From positions 1-52,807 of the forward strand of contig JAOAPH010000022.1 in the NCBI GenBank assembly GCA_025462835.1: a DNA stretch of 52,807 nucleotides, in the 5' to 3' direction. A program made the position numbers and the translations under genes. Positions 18,168 to 26,606 of this stretch are shown piece after piece; the stretch's first letter is position 1; each line of letters opens with the position of its first letter. The notes beneath the pieces are model-generated. The model saw only the letters and a list, made by a program, of their open reading frames with translations, was not told where the DNA came from and made no database searches. The stretch comes from Candidatus Angelobacter sp. Lineage in GTDB: Bacteria > Acidobacteriota > Terriglobia > Terriglobales > Acidobacteriaceae.

Positions 18168-18875
18168 ATGGCAGGCATCCTCTTTATCATTTCCGCGCCT
18201 TCCGGCTCCGGCAAGTCAACGCTGGTGAACGAACTGCGCCGGATCGTTCCGAACCTGGAGTTTTCCATCTCCTACACCACCCGCGCGCCGCGTGGCAGCG
18301 AGCGCAACGGTATGGAGTATTACTTCATCACCCGTCCGGAATTCGAACGCATGATTGCGCATGATGAATTCCTGGAATACGCCGAGGTCTTTGGCTGCGA
18401 CTACTACGGTACTGCCCGGCGGTTCCTTCAAGAGGCCACAGCTCGCGGTAAAGACTTGCTGCTTGACATCGATGTCCAAGGAGCGGCCCAGGTCAAGTCC
18501 AGAGTGCAGAATTCGGTGGGGATACTCGTCGTGCCACCGTCCCGGCAAGTATTGGAAAAACGGCTGCGGACCCGCAGCATCAGCGAGGGATCGGTGTCAG
18601 ATGAGGTCATCGAGCGCCGCCTGACCGAGGCGCGAAAAGAAATTGAGAATTTTCCAAATTACGACTATATTCTGGTCAACGACCGTCTAGAAGATTCGGT
18701 GGAGCTGTTGGAATCGATCGTGCTCTCTGAGCGCCTGAAAAGCTCTGGAAAAGTCCTCTCTCCCGAGGAAGTCCGAATGGTCCAGACCGCCGAGCAGTGC
18801 CTGCAAACCGCCAAAACGACCAGCAGCAAGTTGAAAGAGGTGCTGGCGTCGTTCGCGCCCGCAATTTCGGGCTGA
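18168..18875 (+). CDS. gmk: Guanylate kinase
   Basis: Phosphorylates GMP to GDP. The 235-residue protein has the P-loop SAPSGSGKST, the GMP-binding SYTTRAPRGSERNGMEYYF and EYAEVFGCDYYGT, and LLLDIDVQGAAQV. It has about 25 more residues at the C-terminus than the usual 205-210. Starts 17 nt after yicC and is followed 19 nt later by rpoZ; together they form a nucleotide/transcription operon. Confidence 0.97.
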   Translation: MAGILFIISAPSGSGKSTLVNELRRIVPNLEFSISYTTRAPRGSERNGMEYYFITRPEFERMIAHDEFLEYAEVFGCDYYGTARRFLQEATARGKDLLLDIDVQGAAQVKSRVQNSVGILVVPPSRQVLEKRLRTRSISEGSVSDEVIERRLTEARKEIENFPNYDYILVNDRLEDSVELLESIVLSERLKSSGKVLSPEEVRMVQTAEQCLQTAKTTSSKLKEVLASFAPAISG

Positions 18876-18894
18876 AAGTAAGAGGTTTTGCCGC

Positions 18895-19122
18895 ATGGAG
18901 ATGGAAGGTTTTGACAGCAAGTATCGTTACATCCTGGTAGCTGCCCGGCGAGCGCGACAATTGCAATCCGGCGCTCCGGCGCTGGTAAAGACGGCTTCAC
19001 GAAAGGCCAGCAAGATTGCGCAGGATGAGATTCATGCCGGCCTGGTGAATTACACGGTCACCCCTACGCCCAAGCAAGAACTCGCCACAGCAGCCGATTT
19101 CTTTGACGGCGGCAGCCGGTAA
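18895..19122 (+). CDS. rpoZ: RNA polymerase omega subunit
   Basis: A 75-residue subunit that helps assemble the beta' subunit. The conserved core reads SKYRYILVAARRARQLQ and the helical segment ASRKASKIAQDEI. It lies directly after gmk, as in many genomes. The ATG at 18895 is preceded by AAGAGG. Confidence 0.9.
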   Translation: MEMEGFDSKYRYILVAARRARQLQSGAPALVKTASRKASKIAQDEIHAGLVNYTVTPTPKQELATAADFFDGGSR

Positions 19123-19194
19123 AGCGTGAGCGGACGGTGCGCGCCGTCCTGCGCGTGACCAGTCGCGAGGGTGAAGCGGCCTGCCGCGGAACCC

Positions 19195-19200
19195 TATAAT
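19195..19200 (+). promoter_or_regulatory. Candidate -10 box (TATAAT) before coaBC
   Basis: A perfect TATAAT in the 129-nt rpoZ-coaBC spacer, 52 nt before the coaBC ATG. I see no convincing -35 at 16-18 nt upstream, so this is a weak call. Confidence 0.35.
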
Positions 19201-19251
19201 AGGAGCGGCTTCCGTTGAATCGGAACGCCCCGCGTTAGCATCGCATAACCT

Positions 19252-20478
19252 ATGAAAGTAGCTCTTGGCGTTACTGGCGGAATCGCCGCCTACAAGGCCG
19301 CTGAAATTGTGCGCCTGCTCCAGGACTGCAATGTCCAGGTGCAGGTGGTAATGACGCGCTCCGCGCAGGAGTTTGTGCGCCCGCTGACCTTCGCCGCGCT
19401 GACCGGACGGAAAGTCATCACCGGCATGTTCGGACCGGAGGGAGCGGAATCCGTTCCCAATCTCGATTCCGCGGTCGAACACATCGCCGTTGCCCAAGAG
19501 ATCGATGCGCTCGTTGTTGCGCCCGCGACAGCAGACACTATCGCGAAATTCGCCCAGGGCATCTCTGACGATTTTCTTTCCACGCTCCACCTCGCAACCA
19601 AAGCACCAGTGATTATCGCCCCAGCGATGAATGTGAACATGTGGGAGCATCCGGCGACGCAGGCGAATCTTGCCATTTTGCGCGAGCGCGGTGTTCACAT
19701 CGTCGAACCTGATAGCGGATATCTCGCGTGCGGCATGATCGGTTCGGGACGACTCGCCGCGAATGAGACCATCGTCTCCGCCGTGATGGACGCCCTGCAC
19801 GCCACCCGCGAGCTTGCCGGTGAGACCGTATTGATCACTGCGGGACCGACGCGGGAGCCAATCGATCCTGTCCGCTACATCGGCAACCGCTCCAGCGGCA
19901 AGATGGGATATGCGTTGGCGGAAGCTGCGCTACGAATGGGCGCGAAGGTGATCCTGGTAAGCGGCCCCACTGCGCTGACGCCGCCTGAGCCTGTCGAATT
20001 CATCGCCGTTCAGACCGCGGAAGAGATGCGGACCGCGGTGCTCAGCAAGCTTGAGCAAGCGACCATCGTCATCAAGGCAGCCGCCGTGTCCGATTACAAA
20101 CCCAAACAAGTTGCCGGCCAGAAGATCAAGCGCAAAGGCCCCGTCACTTTGGAATTGGAACCTACGGTGGACATTGCCGCCGAAGTGGGCAAACAAAGGG
20201 ACCGCCAGATTGTCATCGGATTCGCCGCAGAGACAGAAAATGTGATTGAGAACGCGCGCAAGAAATTGAATTCGAAATCGTTGGACGCTATCGTGGTGAA
20301 CGACGTTTCCATTCTGGGTATCGGATTCGATTCTGAAGACAACGCCGTGACTATTCTTACCGCGAATGGAGAGATTGAGGTTCCGAAGGCCAGCAAGCAA
20401 CAGATCGCGCTGGAGATCCTGAAAGTAGTCTCGACTCTTAAGCAACGACGCTCGGTCCCGCAAAGAACCAGCCGTTAA
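19252..20478 (+). CDS. coaBC: Bifunctional phosphopantothenoylcysteine decarboxylase/synthetase
   Basis: Two steps of coenzyme A synthesis. The N-terminal FMN-dependent decarboxylase (about 1-185) has GVTGGIAAYKAAE, PAMNVNMWEHP and the active-site Cys loop GYLACGMIGSGR. The C-terminal CTP-dependent synthetase (about 190-400) has ITAGPTREPIDPVRYIGN, SSGKMGYALAEAA and KAAAVSDYKP. Full length at 408 residues. Followed by the uracil-DNA glycosylase gene after 13 nt. Confidence 0.97.
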   Translation: MKVALGVTGGIAAYKAAEIVRLLQDCNVQVQVVMTRSAQEFVRPLTFAALTGRKVITGMFGPEGAESVPNLDSAVEHIAVAQEIDALVVAPATADTIAKFAQGISDDFLSTLHLATKAPVIIAPAMNVNMWEHPATQANLAILRERGVHIVEPDSGYLACGMIGSGRLAANETIVSAVMDALHATRELAGETVLITAGPTREPIDPVRYIGNRSSGKMGYALAEAALRMGAKVILVSGPTALTPPEPVEFIAVQTAEEMRTAVLSKLEQATIVIKAAAVSDYKPKQVAGQKIKRKGPVTLELEPTVDIAAEVGKQRDRQIVIGFAAETENVIENARKKLNSKSLDAIVVNDVSILGIGFDSEDNAVTILTANGEIEVPKASKQQIALEILKVVSTLKQRRSVPQRTSR

Positions 20479-20491
20479 AATCAAAAGATAG

Positions 20492-21265
20492 ATGACCCCA
20501 CTCACTCCAGAAGCCAAGAAGGCGATATCGGCTCGCGTGCAGTTTTACCGCGAACTCGGCATCCACAGCTTTTATCGGCGCAGCGAAGCGCCACCACTCG
20601 AAGACCAACCCATAATGGCCAAGACAAGCTCTGCTACATCCGCCGCCAAAGCAAAACCTCTTCCTGTCATTCAACAAGTTTCAAGCGAGAAAGGCGAACT
20701 GCTCGACGCCGTCCGCGCCGACATCGGTGATTGCACCCGTTGCCGCTTGTCCAAGGAGCGCACGAATATTGTTTTCGGCACAGGCAATCTGGATGCCGAC
20801 ATCATGTTCGTCGGCGAAGGCCCTGGCGCCGATGAGGATGAACAGGGACTACCATTCGTCGGGCGCGCCGGACAATTGCTCAATAACATGATTTCCGCGA
20901 TGGGCATCCAACGCGAGGACGTGTATATCGCCAATGTGGTCAAGTGCCGTCCACCCGGAAACCGCACGCCGGAGCGCGATGAGTGCGACACCTGCTCTCC
21001 GTTCCTCATGCAGCAGATCGAGATCATTAAGCCTAAGATCATCGTAGCGTTGGGCGCGGTGGCTGCAAAAAACCTGCTGGGATTGAATGATTCCATGGCC
21101 AATCTTCGCGGCCGCATCTACGATTTTAAAAACACAAAACTGGCCGTTACTTACCATCCGGCGTATCTCCTGCGAGATCCGCGGCAGAAGGCGGAGGCAT
21201 GGAAAGACTTGCAGATGGTGATGAAACATTTGGGAATGACCGCGCCCGCAGGCAAGAATGGCTGA
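20492..21265 (+). CDS. Family 4 uracil-DNA glycosylase, Fe-S type
   Basis: Removes uracil from DNA. The 257-residue protein has motif [18 protein letters not shown] and motif B TYHPAYLL. Four cysteines (CTRC; then [18 protein letters not shown]) are placed for a [4Fe-4S] cluster, as in thermophile/actinobacterial family 4 enzymes. An N-terminal extension of about 75 residues precedes the catalytic domain, its first part helical and the rest Ala/Lys/Ser-rich. The 3' end overlaps the next gene by 8 nt. Confidence 0.92.
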   Translation: MTPLTPEAKKAISARVQFYRELGIHSFYRRSEAPPLEDQPIMAKTSSATSAAKAKPLPVIQQVSSEKGELLDAVRADIGDCTRCRLSKERTNIVFGTGNLDADIMFVGEGPGADEDEQGLPFVGRAGQLLNNMISAMGIQREDVYIANVVKCRPPGNRTPERDECDTCSPFLMQQIEIIKPKIIVALGAVAAKNLLGLNDSMANLRGRIYDFKNTKLAVTYHPAYLLRDPRQKAEAWKDLQMVMKHLGMTAPAGKNG

Positions 21266-21689
21266 TACGCCTCAGCTCAATCTAAGCGACAAACTCTTCG
21301 CGCTATTGCGGATACTGCACACTGCCATGCTGGTGATGGCGCTGTTTTACGTCGGTGTCGGCGAGATCGCGCGTGGGCGCAGGACTCAGGAGTCGAAGGT
21401 ATTCTACTTAGCACTTCTGGTGGCAGCCCTCGTCGAAGTTGCTGCTGTTCTGTACATCCGCCTGTCGTTGGTCCCCAAAGCTGAGCAAGTGCTGCAAACG
21501 GATTCGGAAAACAAATCTGCGCTGATGAGCCTGCGCAAGTGGTACGTGATCTGTTTTGCGCTGAGCCTTGGAGTCGCATTCTACGGACTGGTGCTGCGCA
21601 TCATGGACGCGCCATGGCAGAAGGCCGGCCTCTTTTATGTAGTTGGGTTTGTGCTGATCCTGATGTGTAGTCCGCGAAAGCCGATGTGA
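21258..21689 (+). CDS. Small four-helix membrane protein, unknown function
   Basis: A 143-residue protein with four hydrophobic segments (about 15-37, 48-70, 92-112, 118-137). It starts inside the last codons of the glycosylase gene (8-nt overlap), so the two are co-translated. No family is recognised. The last gene in this run before a strand switch. Confidence 0.7.
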   Translation: MADTPQLNLSDKLFALLRILHTAMLVMALFYVGVGEIARGRRTQESKVFYLALLVAALVEVAAVLYIRLSLVPKAEQVLQTDSENKSALMSLRKWYVICFALSLGVAFYGLVLRIMDAPWQKAGLFYVVGFVLILMCSPRKPM

Positions 21690-21717
21690 TTATGTTGCTT
21701 CTAGAGTAAGCCTCGGG

Positions 21718-21963
21718 CTACCAAACTTCGTTGCCAACGGGCTTGCCGGTCTTGATTTCACGATGACGATTCTTCGGAGTGATTCCAGCCACAAGGTGTC
21801 GAATTGTGGGCTGCGGGCGCAGAGCGCGAACCAGGACGCATCCCGGTTTATGCACAACCAATTCGATCAGGTCTCCGGCCCGCCAGAGAGCGTCCTCCGC
21901 TAAGTCCTTGGGAATCCGCACAGCCAGGCTGTTGCCCCATTTTGCTAAATGAGTTTTCATCAT
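21718..21963 (-). CDS. MazE-like AbrB-fold antitoxin, no adjacent toxin
   Basis: An 81-residue protein with the swapped-hairpin AbrB/MazE DNA-binding fold: KWGNSLAVRIPKDLAEDA, then GDLIEL. The C-terminal tail (LVAGITPKNRHREIKTGKPVGNEVW) matches the toxin-wrapping tail of MazE antitoxins. The expected mazF should start at or within a few bases of this stop. Instead, the 28 nt downstream run straight into the oppositely oriented membrane-protein gene, and no MazF-like frame is visible. An orphan antitoxin or remnant is the likely reading. Confidence 0.85.
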   Translation of the reverse strand: MMKTHLAKWGNSLAVRIPKDLAEDALWRAGDLIELVVHKPGCVLVRALRPQPTIRHLVAGITPKNRHREIKTGKPVGNEVW

Positions 21964-22081
21964 ATTGCTTTCGGACTGCCCTGTTGAATATACATCTCAC
22001 CGCTCCTGATGCAGCTAACATCCTGCAATATCAATAGATGTAATGCCGCATGTTCCCCGCTCTTGTAAACTCAACTAACCC

Positions 22082-24547
22082 ATGCCGGAATTCTGCGACG
22101 TTGCCCTCCCCGTTCCGCTGGAGATGACTTTTACCTACCGCGTGGGTGAAGCCACTCCGGTTGTTGGCGGTCGCGTGCTGGTTCCATTCCGCACCACGCG
22201 GCTCTCAGGCATCGTTACGGCGTTGCATGACACGCCTCCATCGGTCAAAGCCAAGTCTGTAATTATTGCCATCGATGCCGCTCCCGTTTTCGACGAGGCA
22301 CTTCTGAAGCTCGGCAATTGGATCGCGCAGTATTACATTGCACCCATCGGCGAAGTCTTCCGCACGATGCTCCCGCTGATGGCGGAAGTAAAGCAGCAGT
22401 GGATGTACACCATCACCGAGACCGGCCACACGATGTTGTACGAATCGGCGACGGTTGGTTCATCGCGCAGGTCAAAGAAGTCAGTCGACGAGCAGATGCT
22501 GGAGTATGAGGTTCTGAATCACCTGGCCAGTGCGGGGGAAGAAGCTGTCCGCGAACAGACTTTGCGTTCTGCAACCGGCGCGAAGAAGGCGACGCTTGCG
22601 GACATGTTGCGCAAAAAATGGATCGCGCGTGAGGACACCTCGCACATCCGCGATGCCAGCCGCACGGTCAGAGTCGCAGTCCTGCGGCAAGCGCCGGCAC
22701 CTCCGGATGCAAAAGAAGCTAAAAAGTTGAATGACAACCAGCAGGTCCTACTGCTTGCGCTCACCGTTGGCGGCGGACGGGTGCGCATAGAAGAGATGCA
22801 CCGGTCGTGTTCCCAAGTCCCGCGAACAACCTTGCAGACTCTGGTCAAACGCGGTCTGGTTGAGATAGTTGAAGAGCCTGCCGATTTCTCCGTCTCCAGC
22901 ATGCATTCCAAAGAGCCATTGGGATTCACTCTGAATGTCTCGCAAAAATCGGCGCTCGAAAAAGTGAATGCTGCCGTGGAAGCCGGAAAATTTTCCGTAT
23001 CGTTACTGCATGGTGTTACCGGTTCCGGCAAGACAGCGATCTATCTTTCCGCGATGCAGCAAGTGCTGGCCGCAGGAAGGGCAGCCGTTCTGCTTGTTCC
23101 CGAAATAGGGCTCACCCCTGCCGCCGCTGCGAACCTTTATCGCATCTTTGGCGAGCAGGTCGCAATCCTGCACTCCGCGCTCTCAAATGACGAACGCGCC
23201 GAGCAATGGCATCGCATACACAACGGCGATGCCCGTATCGTGGTCGGCACGCGCTCGGCTGTTTTCGCGCCTGTGCGCGACCTCGCGCTGATCGTTGTCG
23301 ATGAGGAGCATGACAGCTCTTACAAACAAGAGGAGACTCCGCGATACAACGCGCGCGACGTTGCCGTGATGCGGGGCAAGCTCTCCGGCGCGGCGGTCGT
23401 TCTCGGATCGGCAACTCCGTCCCTTGAGTCGTTCCACAACTCGCAAAAAGGCAAGTACGCGTTGATCGAATTGCGGGACCGCGTGGAAGCGCGTCCAATG
23501 CCAGAGGTGGAAATAGTCGATCTTCGCCAGGAATTTCAGCAGACCGGAGAGGACCAGATATTCTCGCGACGGTTGCTGGAAGAGTTGGGCCAGCGGCTCG
23601 TGCTGGGCGAGCAGGCGATCGTTCTGCTAAATCGCCGCGGTTATTCGGCCGTGGTGCTCTGCCGCAGTTGTGGCGAGACTGTGCAATGCAAGAACTGCGC
23701 GATCGCCATGACTCATCACAAGGGATCGCCGCGGCTGGAATGCCATTACTGCGGATACCGTTTGCCCGTCCCGCATATTTGTCCCAAGTGCAATAGCGAG
23801 CACATTTATTTTCTCGGCACTGGATCAGAAAAAGTGGAAGACCGCCTGCATACTGCATTTCCGCAGGCGCGAATCGGGAGGCTTGATCGCGATACCGTTC
23901 GTGGACGACATGACTTCGAACGCGTGCTCAACCAACTGAATGCCGGAGAGCTGGATATTCTCGTGGGCACGCAGATGGTCGCCAAGGGGCACGACATCCA
24001 CGGCGTAACGCTGGTCGGAGTCGTGGGCGCGGACTTCGCCCTGGGATTCCCAGACTTCCGCGCCGCTGAACGCACTTTTCAGTTGCTCACGCAGGTCGCC
24101 GGACGCGCAGGCCGCGGCTCCACGCCGGGTAAAGTGATCCTGCAAACGTTTTATCCCGAGCACTACGCCATCCAGTTTGCGCAGCAGCATGACTTCAACG
24201 GATTCGCCGCCAAGGAGCTTCAGTACCGCCGCTGGATGCACTATCCGCCATTCACTGCGGTCGCAAACCTGCTTATACGCAGCGACAAGCTTGACCTGGC
24301 GCTGCGATATTCCGGCGACATCGGGAAATGGGTTACGAATACAAGGATGGAAGGTGTTCGCGTGATGGGTCCGGCGGCTGCGCCCATCTCACGCCTGAAG
24401 CGCGACTACCGTTATCACTTTGTTCTCAAAGCACAGAGCCGAGAGAAGTTGAATGCCGTGCTTCGTGCGCTTCTGAATCATGCAGCCGAACGCGAGATTC
24501 CACGCACCAACATCATCGCAGACGTGGACGCCTTGTCATTACTGTAG
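22082..24547 (+). CDS. priA: Primosomal replication restart helicase PriA
   Basis: An 821-residue DEAH-like 3'-5' helicase that reloads the replisome at stalled forks. The N-terminal 3'-DNA-end-binding domain is followed by Walker A (GVTGSGKT), the Walker B box DEEHDSSYKQ and GSATPSLES. The two zinc-binding motifs are CRSCGETVQCKNC and CHYCGYRLPVPHICPKC. Helicase motifs V/VI (GTQMVAKGHDIHGVTLVGV, QVAGRAGRG) are intact. The region between domain 1 and the helicase contains a winged-helix segment. The 3' end overlaps the convergent protease gene by 9 nt. Confidence 0.97.
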   Translation: MPEFCDVALPVPLEMTFTYRVGEATPVVGGRVLVPFRTTRLSGIVTALHDTPPSVKAKSVIIAIDAAPVFDEALLKLGNWIAQYYIAPIGEVFRTMLPLMAEVKQQWMYTITETGHTMLYESATVGSSRRSKKSVDEQMLEYEVLNHLASAGEEAVREQTLRSATGAKKATLADMLRKKWIAREDTSHIRDASRTVRVAVLRQAPAPPDAKEAKKLNDNQQVLLLALTVGGGRVRIEEMHRSCSQVPRTTLQTLVKRGLVEIVEEPADFSVSSMHSKEPLGFTLNVSQKSALEKVNAAVEAGKFSVSLLHGVTGSGKTAIYLSAMQQVLAAGRAAVLLVPEIGLTPAAAANLYRIFGEQVAILHSALSNDERAEQWHRIHNGDARIVVGTRSAVFAPVRDLALIVVDEEHDSSYKQEETPRYNARDVAVMRGKLSGAAVVLGSATPSLESFHNSQKGKYALIELRDRVEARPMPEVEIVDLRQEFQQTGEDQIFSRRLLEELGQRLVLGEQAIVLLNRRGYSAVVLCRSCGETVQCKNCAIAMTHHKGSPRLECHYCGYRLPVPHICPKCNSEHIYFLGTGSEKVEDRLHTAFPQARIGRLDRDTVRGRHDFERVLNQLNAGELDILVGTQMVAKGHDIHGVTLVGVVGADFALGFPDFRAAERTFQLLTQVAGRAGRGSTPGKVILQTFYPEHYAIQFAQQHDFNGFAAKELQYRRWMHYPPFTAVANLLIRSDKLDLALRYSGDIGKWVTNTRMEGVRVMGPAAAPISRLKRDYRYHFVLKAQSREKLNAVLRALLNHAAEREIPRTNIIADVDALSLL

Positions 24548-25552
24548 ATGCATTGACTGCCTTAGGATTTCATACAAGCTGCTTCCAGGAAATGGCTCGG
24601 GGACAAATGTCAGCAAAAATATCAGTGCCGCCATCAGTGCGAGATATCGGCGTTGCACGTTCAGGTCAGGCCAGATGGGCACGGGGGGATGTCGCCGGGT
24701 CAGTCCTATGCCGATGACCCAAAAGAGCCACCCCGGCCAATAGAAGAACGCGAGCGGAGCAAGCACCAGCATTGCGGCGGTAGATACTGGCTTGTGTGCC
24801 CGTGGATTCATTGCGTACACAATGTGTCCGCCGTCGAGCTGCCCGCCGGGAAGAAGATTGAATGCAGTGGCCAGCATTCCCACCCATGCCGCCAAGGCGA
24901 TCGGATGCATGTACAACGATCCCATCGGAATCTGTGCCGCATTTCCAATGCTGAATTGGTGCAACAACCAATAGATGAACTCGAATATTAACGGCTGGCC
25001 CAACTGCACCGTCGCCGGATCGATTTCCGCAGGCAGCGGTCGCGAGAGAATGAGCCCCACCGCAGCCATCGGCACTGCGATCAGGAATCCTGCGATCGGC
25101 CCCGCAATGCCGATGTCGAACAGAGACGCCCTGGTGCGAAATGCCGACTTGATCTGTATGAAGGCCCCCATCGTGCCTATCGGCGTCGGTGCAGGAATGA
25201 AGAACGGAAGCGTCGCATACACGCGATTGCGGACGCTGTAGACGAAGTGTCCCATCTCGTGCGCCATCAGGATGCCCAGCAAGGTTGCAGAGAATGGAAT
25301 TCCCAACAGCAATCGTGAAGGTTGCGCCCATATCCAGCGGATGGGGAAGAAAGATTCATCAGCGATAAACGTTGGCTGCCCGTTCAGGAAGTTGTCTTGC
25401 AAGCGCGCGCCGATGATCAAAGTCGTCAGTACGGTGAGCAGGAAGAGCAGCGCGTGCAGCCAGTAGCGACGATTGGGAGGATGCGTGATAAAAACTTCGC
25501 GGGGTGGGGGCTGCGATTGCGTGAAGGTAAATGAGGATCCGCCGTAGTTCAT
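24539..25552 (-). CDS. Site-2 protease family (M50) membrane metalloprotease
   Basis: A 337-residue intramembrane zinc protease. The active-site helix contains AHEMGHF. The second conserved motif NLLPGGQLDGGH supplies the third zinc ligand (Asp). Multiple transmembrane segments surround both. The N-terminus (about 1-25) is a polar Pro/Gln-rich cytoplasmic segment. There is no PDZ domain, so it belongs to the short S2P group rather than RseP. Substrates are unknown; regulated intramembrane proteolysis is the family role. It overlaps the priA 3' end by 9 nt, tail to tail. Confidence 0.9.
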   Translation of the reverse strand: MNYGGSSFTFTQSQPPPREVFITHPPNRRYWLHALLFLLTVLTTLIIGARLQDNFLNGQPTFIADESFFPIRWIWAQPSRLLLGIPFSATLLGILMAHEMGHFVYSVRNRVYATLPFFIPAPTPIGTMGAFIQIKSAFRTRASLFDIGIAGPIAGFLIAVPMAAVGLILSRPLPAEIDPATVQLGQPLIFEFIYWLLHQFSIGNAAQIPMGSLYMHPIALAAWVGMLATAFNLLPGGQLDGGHIVYAMNPRAHKPVSTAAMLVLAPLAFFYWPGWLFWVIGIGLTRRHPPVPIWPDLNVQRRYLALMAALIFLLTFVPEPFPGSSLYEILRQSMHLQ

Positions 25553-25586
25553 TGCGTCACCTTGGCTGGAATCCTCAGTTTGATGG

Positions 25587-25856
25587 CTAGTCTATAGATT
25601 GAAGTTCTTTGCCTGGTTTGAAGCGGACAGCTTTGCCCGGAGGGATATTCACTTCCGCACCGGTCCGCGGATTGCGGCCGATGCCGGTCTTTCGCGGACG
25701 CACATTGAACACGCCAAATCCGCGCAGTTCGATGCGGTCGCCTGTGGCCAGAGCTTTTTTCATGCTCTCGAATACGGTCTCAACCGCGGCTTCCGCCTTC
25801 GATTTGGTAATGCCGGTCTTGCTTACCACTTCGTTGATGATGTCCAGTTTGATCAC
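25587..25856 (-). CDS. HU/IHF-family DNA-binding protein
   Basis: An 89-residue histone-like protein. It starts with GTG at 25856, with GGAG about 7 nt upstream. The dimerisation helices (LDIINEVVSKTGITKSKAEAAV) and the beta-arm motif GRNPRTGAEVNIPPGKAVRFKPGK are complete. The RNPRTG loop carries the intercalating proline. HU and IHF cannot be separated with certainty; the sequence is nearer to HU/IHF-alpha-like proteins of Acidobacteria. Confidence 0.94.
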   Translation of the reverse strand: MIKLDIINEVVSKTGITKSKAEAAVETVFESMKKALATGDRIELRGFGVFNVRPRKTGIGRNPRTGAEVNIPPGKAVRFKPGKELQSID

Positions 25857-25953
25857 GAAAGCGCTCCAACCTTCTCTTGTTGTTCCATAGTAACAGGCTG
25901 CGGCGTGCAGTCAAAGGCGTGTAAGCTGCGGATACTAAAGGCTCTGCGTGCCA

Positions 25954-25983
25954 TTGTCAATGTCGCTGAATCGTCGTTAATAT
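25954..25983 (+). promoter_or_regulatory. Candidate sigma-70 promoter for dcd
   Basis: TTGTCA (25954-25959, 5/6 to the -35 consensus) and TAATAT (25978-25983, 4/6) are separated by 18 nt. They sit 63 nt before the dcd ATG. Confidence 0.4.
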
Positions 25984-26045
25984 AGGAGTTCACTTCAACC
26001 CCTAATCTCCAACCAAAGAGCCACTTTTTACGCGAGAGGACATGA

Positions 26046-26600
26046 ATGGCAATCAAGAGTGACCGCTGGATCCGCAGGATGGCGCTGGAGCATGACATGA
26101 TCAGCCCTTTCAACGAAAAACAGGTGCGCGACGGCGTGATCTCCTACGGCCTTTCGTCTTACGGATACGATCTGCGCGTGGCTGACGAGTTCAAGATATT
26201 TACTAACGTGAACTCCACCACGGTTGACCCCAAGCATTTTGACGAACGCTCATTTGTTTCCGTCCAGTCCGAATGTTGCATCGTCCCGCCAAACTCTTTC
26301 GCGCTGGCCCGTTCTGTCGAGTACTTTAAGATTCCACGCGATGTGCTGACCATCTGCGTTGGCAAATCGACTTATGCGCGATGCGGGATCATCGTCAACG
26401 TCACTCCATTTGAACCAGAGTGGGAAGGTTTTGTGACGTTGGAGATCTCAAACAGCACTCCGCTTCCGGCAAAGATCTACGCCAACGAAGGACTCTGCCA
26501 GATACTCTTCTTCCAGTCTGACGAGCCGTGCGAGACCAGCTACGCGGACAAAAAAGGGAAGTACCAGGGACAGAAGGGGATCGTGCTGCCGAAGTTGTGA
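26046..26600 (+). CDS. dcd: dCTP deaminase
   Basis: A 184-residue trimeric enzyme converting dCTP to dUTP, feeding dTTP synthesis. Conserved elements are [23 protein letters not shown] (containing the Ser-Arg pair of the active site), [18 protein letters not shown] and the glutamate within it. The start is ATG 26046 with GAGAGGA at 26033-26039. An overlapping ATG at 26042 opens only a 6-codon frame. The next gene starts 6 nt later. Confidence 0.96.
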   Translation: MAIKSDRWIRRMALEHDMISPFNEKQVRDGVISYGLSSYGYDLRVADEFKIFTNVNSTTVDPKHFDERSFVSVQSECCIVPPNSFALARSVEYFKIPRDVLTICVGKSTYARCGIIVNVTPFEPEWEGFVTLEISNSTPLPAKIYANEGLCQILFFQSDEPCETSYADKKGKYQGQKGIVLPKL

Positions 26601-26606
26601 TTGCTT

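Noticed and set aside
22519-23031. Long minus-strand ORF (170 codons) within priA
   Set aside because: Lies antisense to conserved PriA sequence; the high GC content produces long shadow frames.
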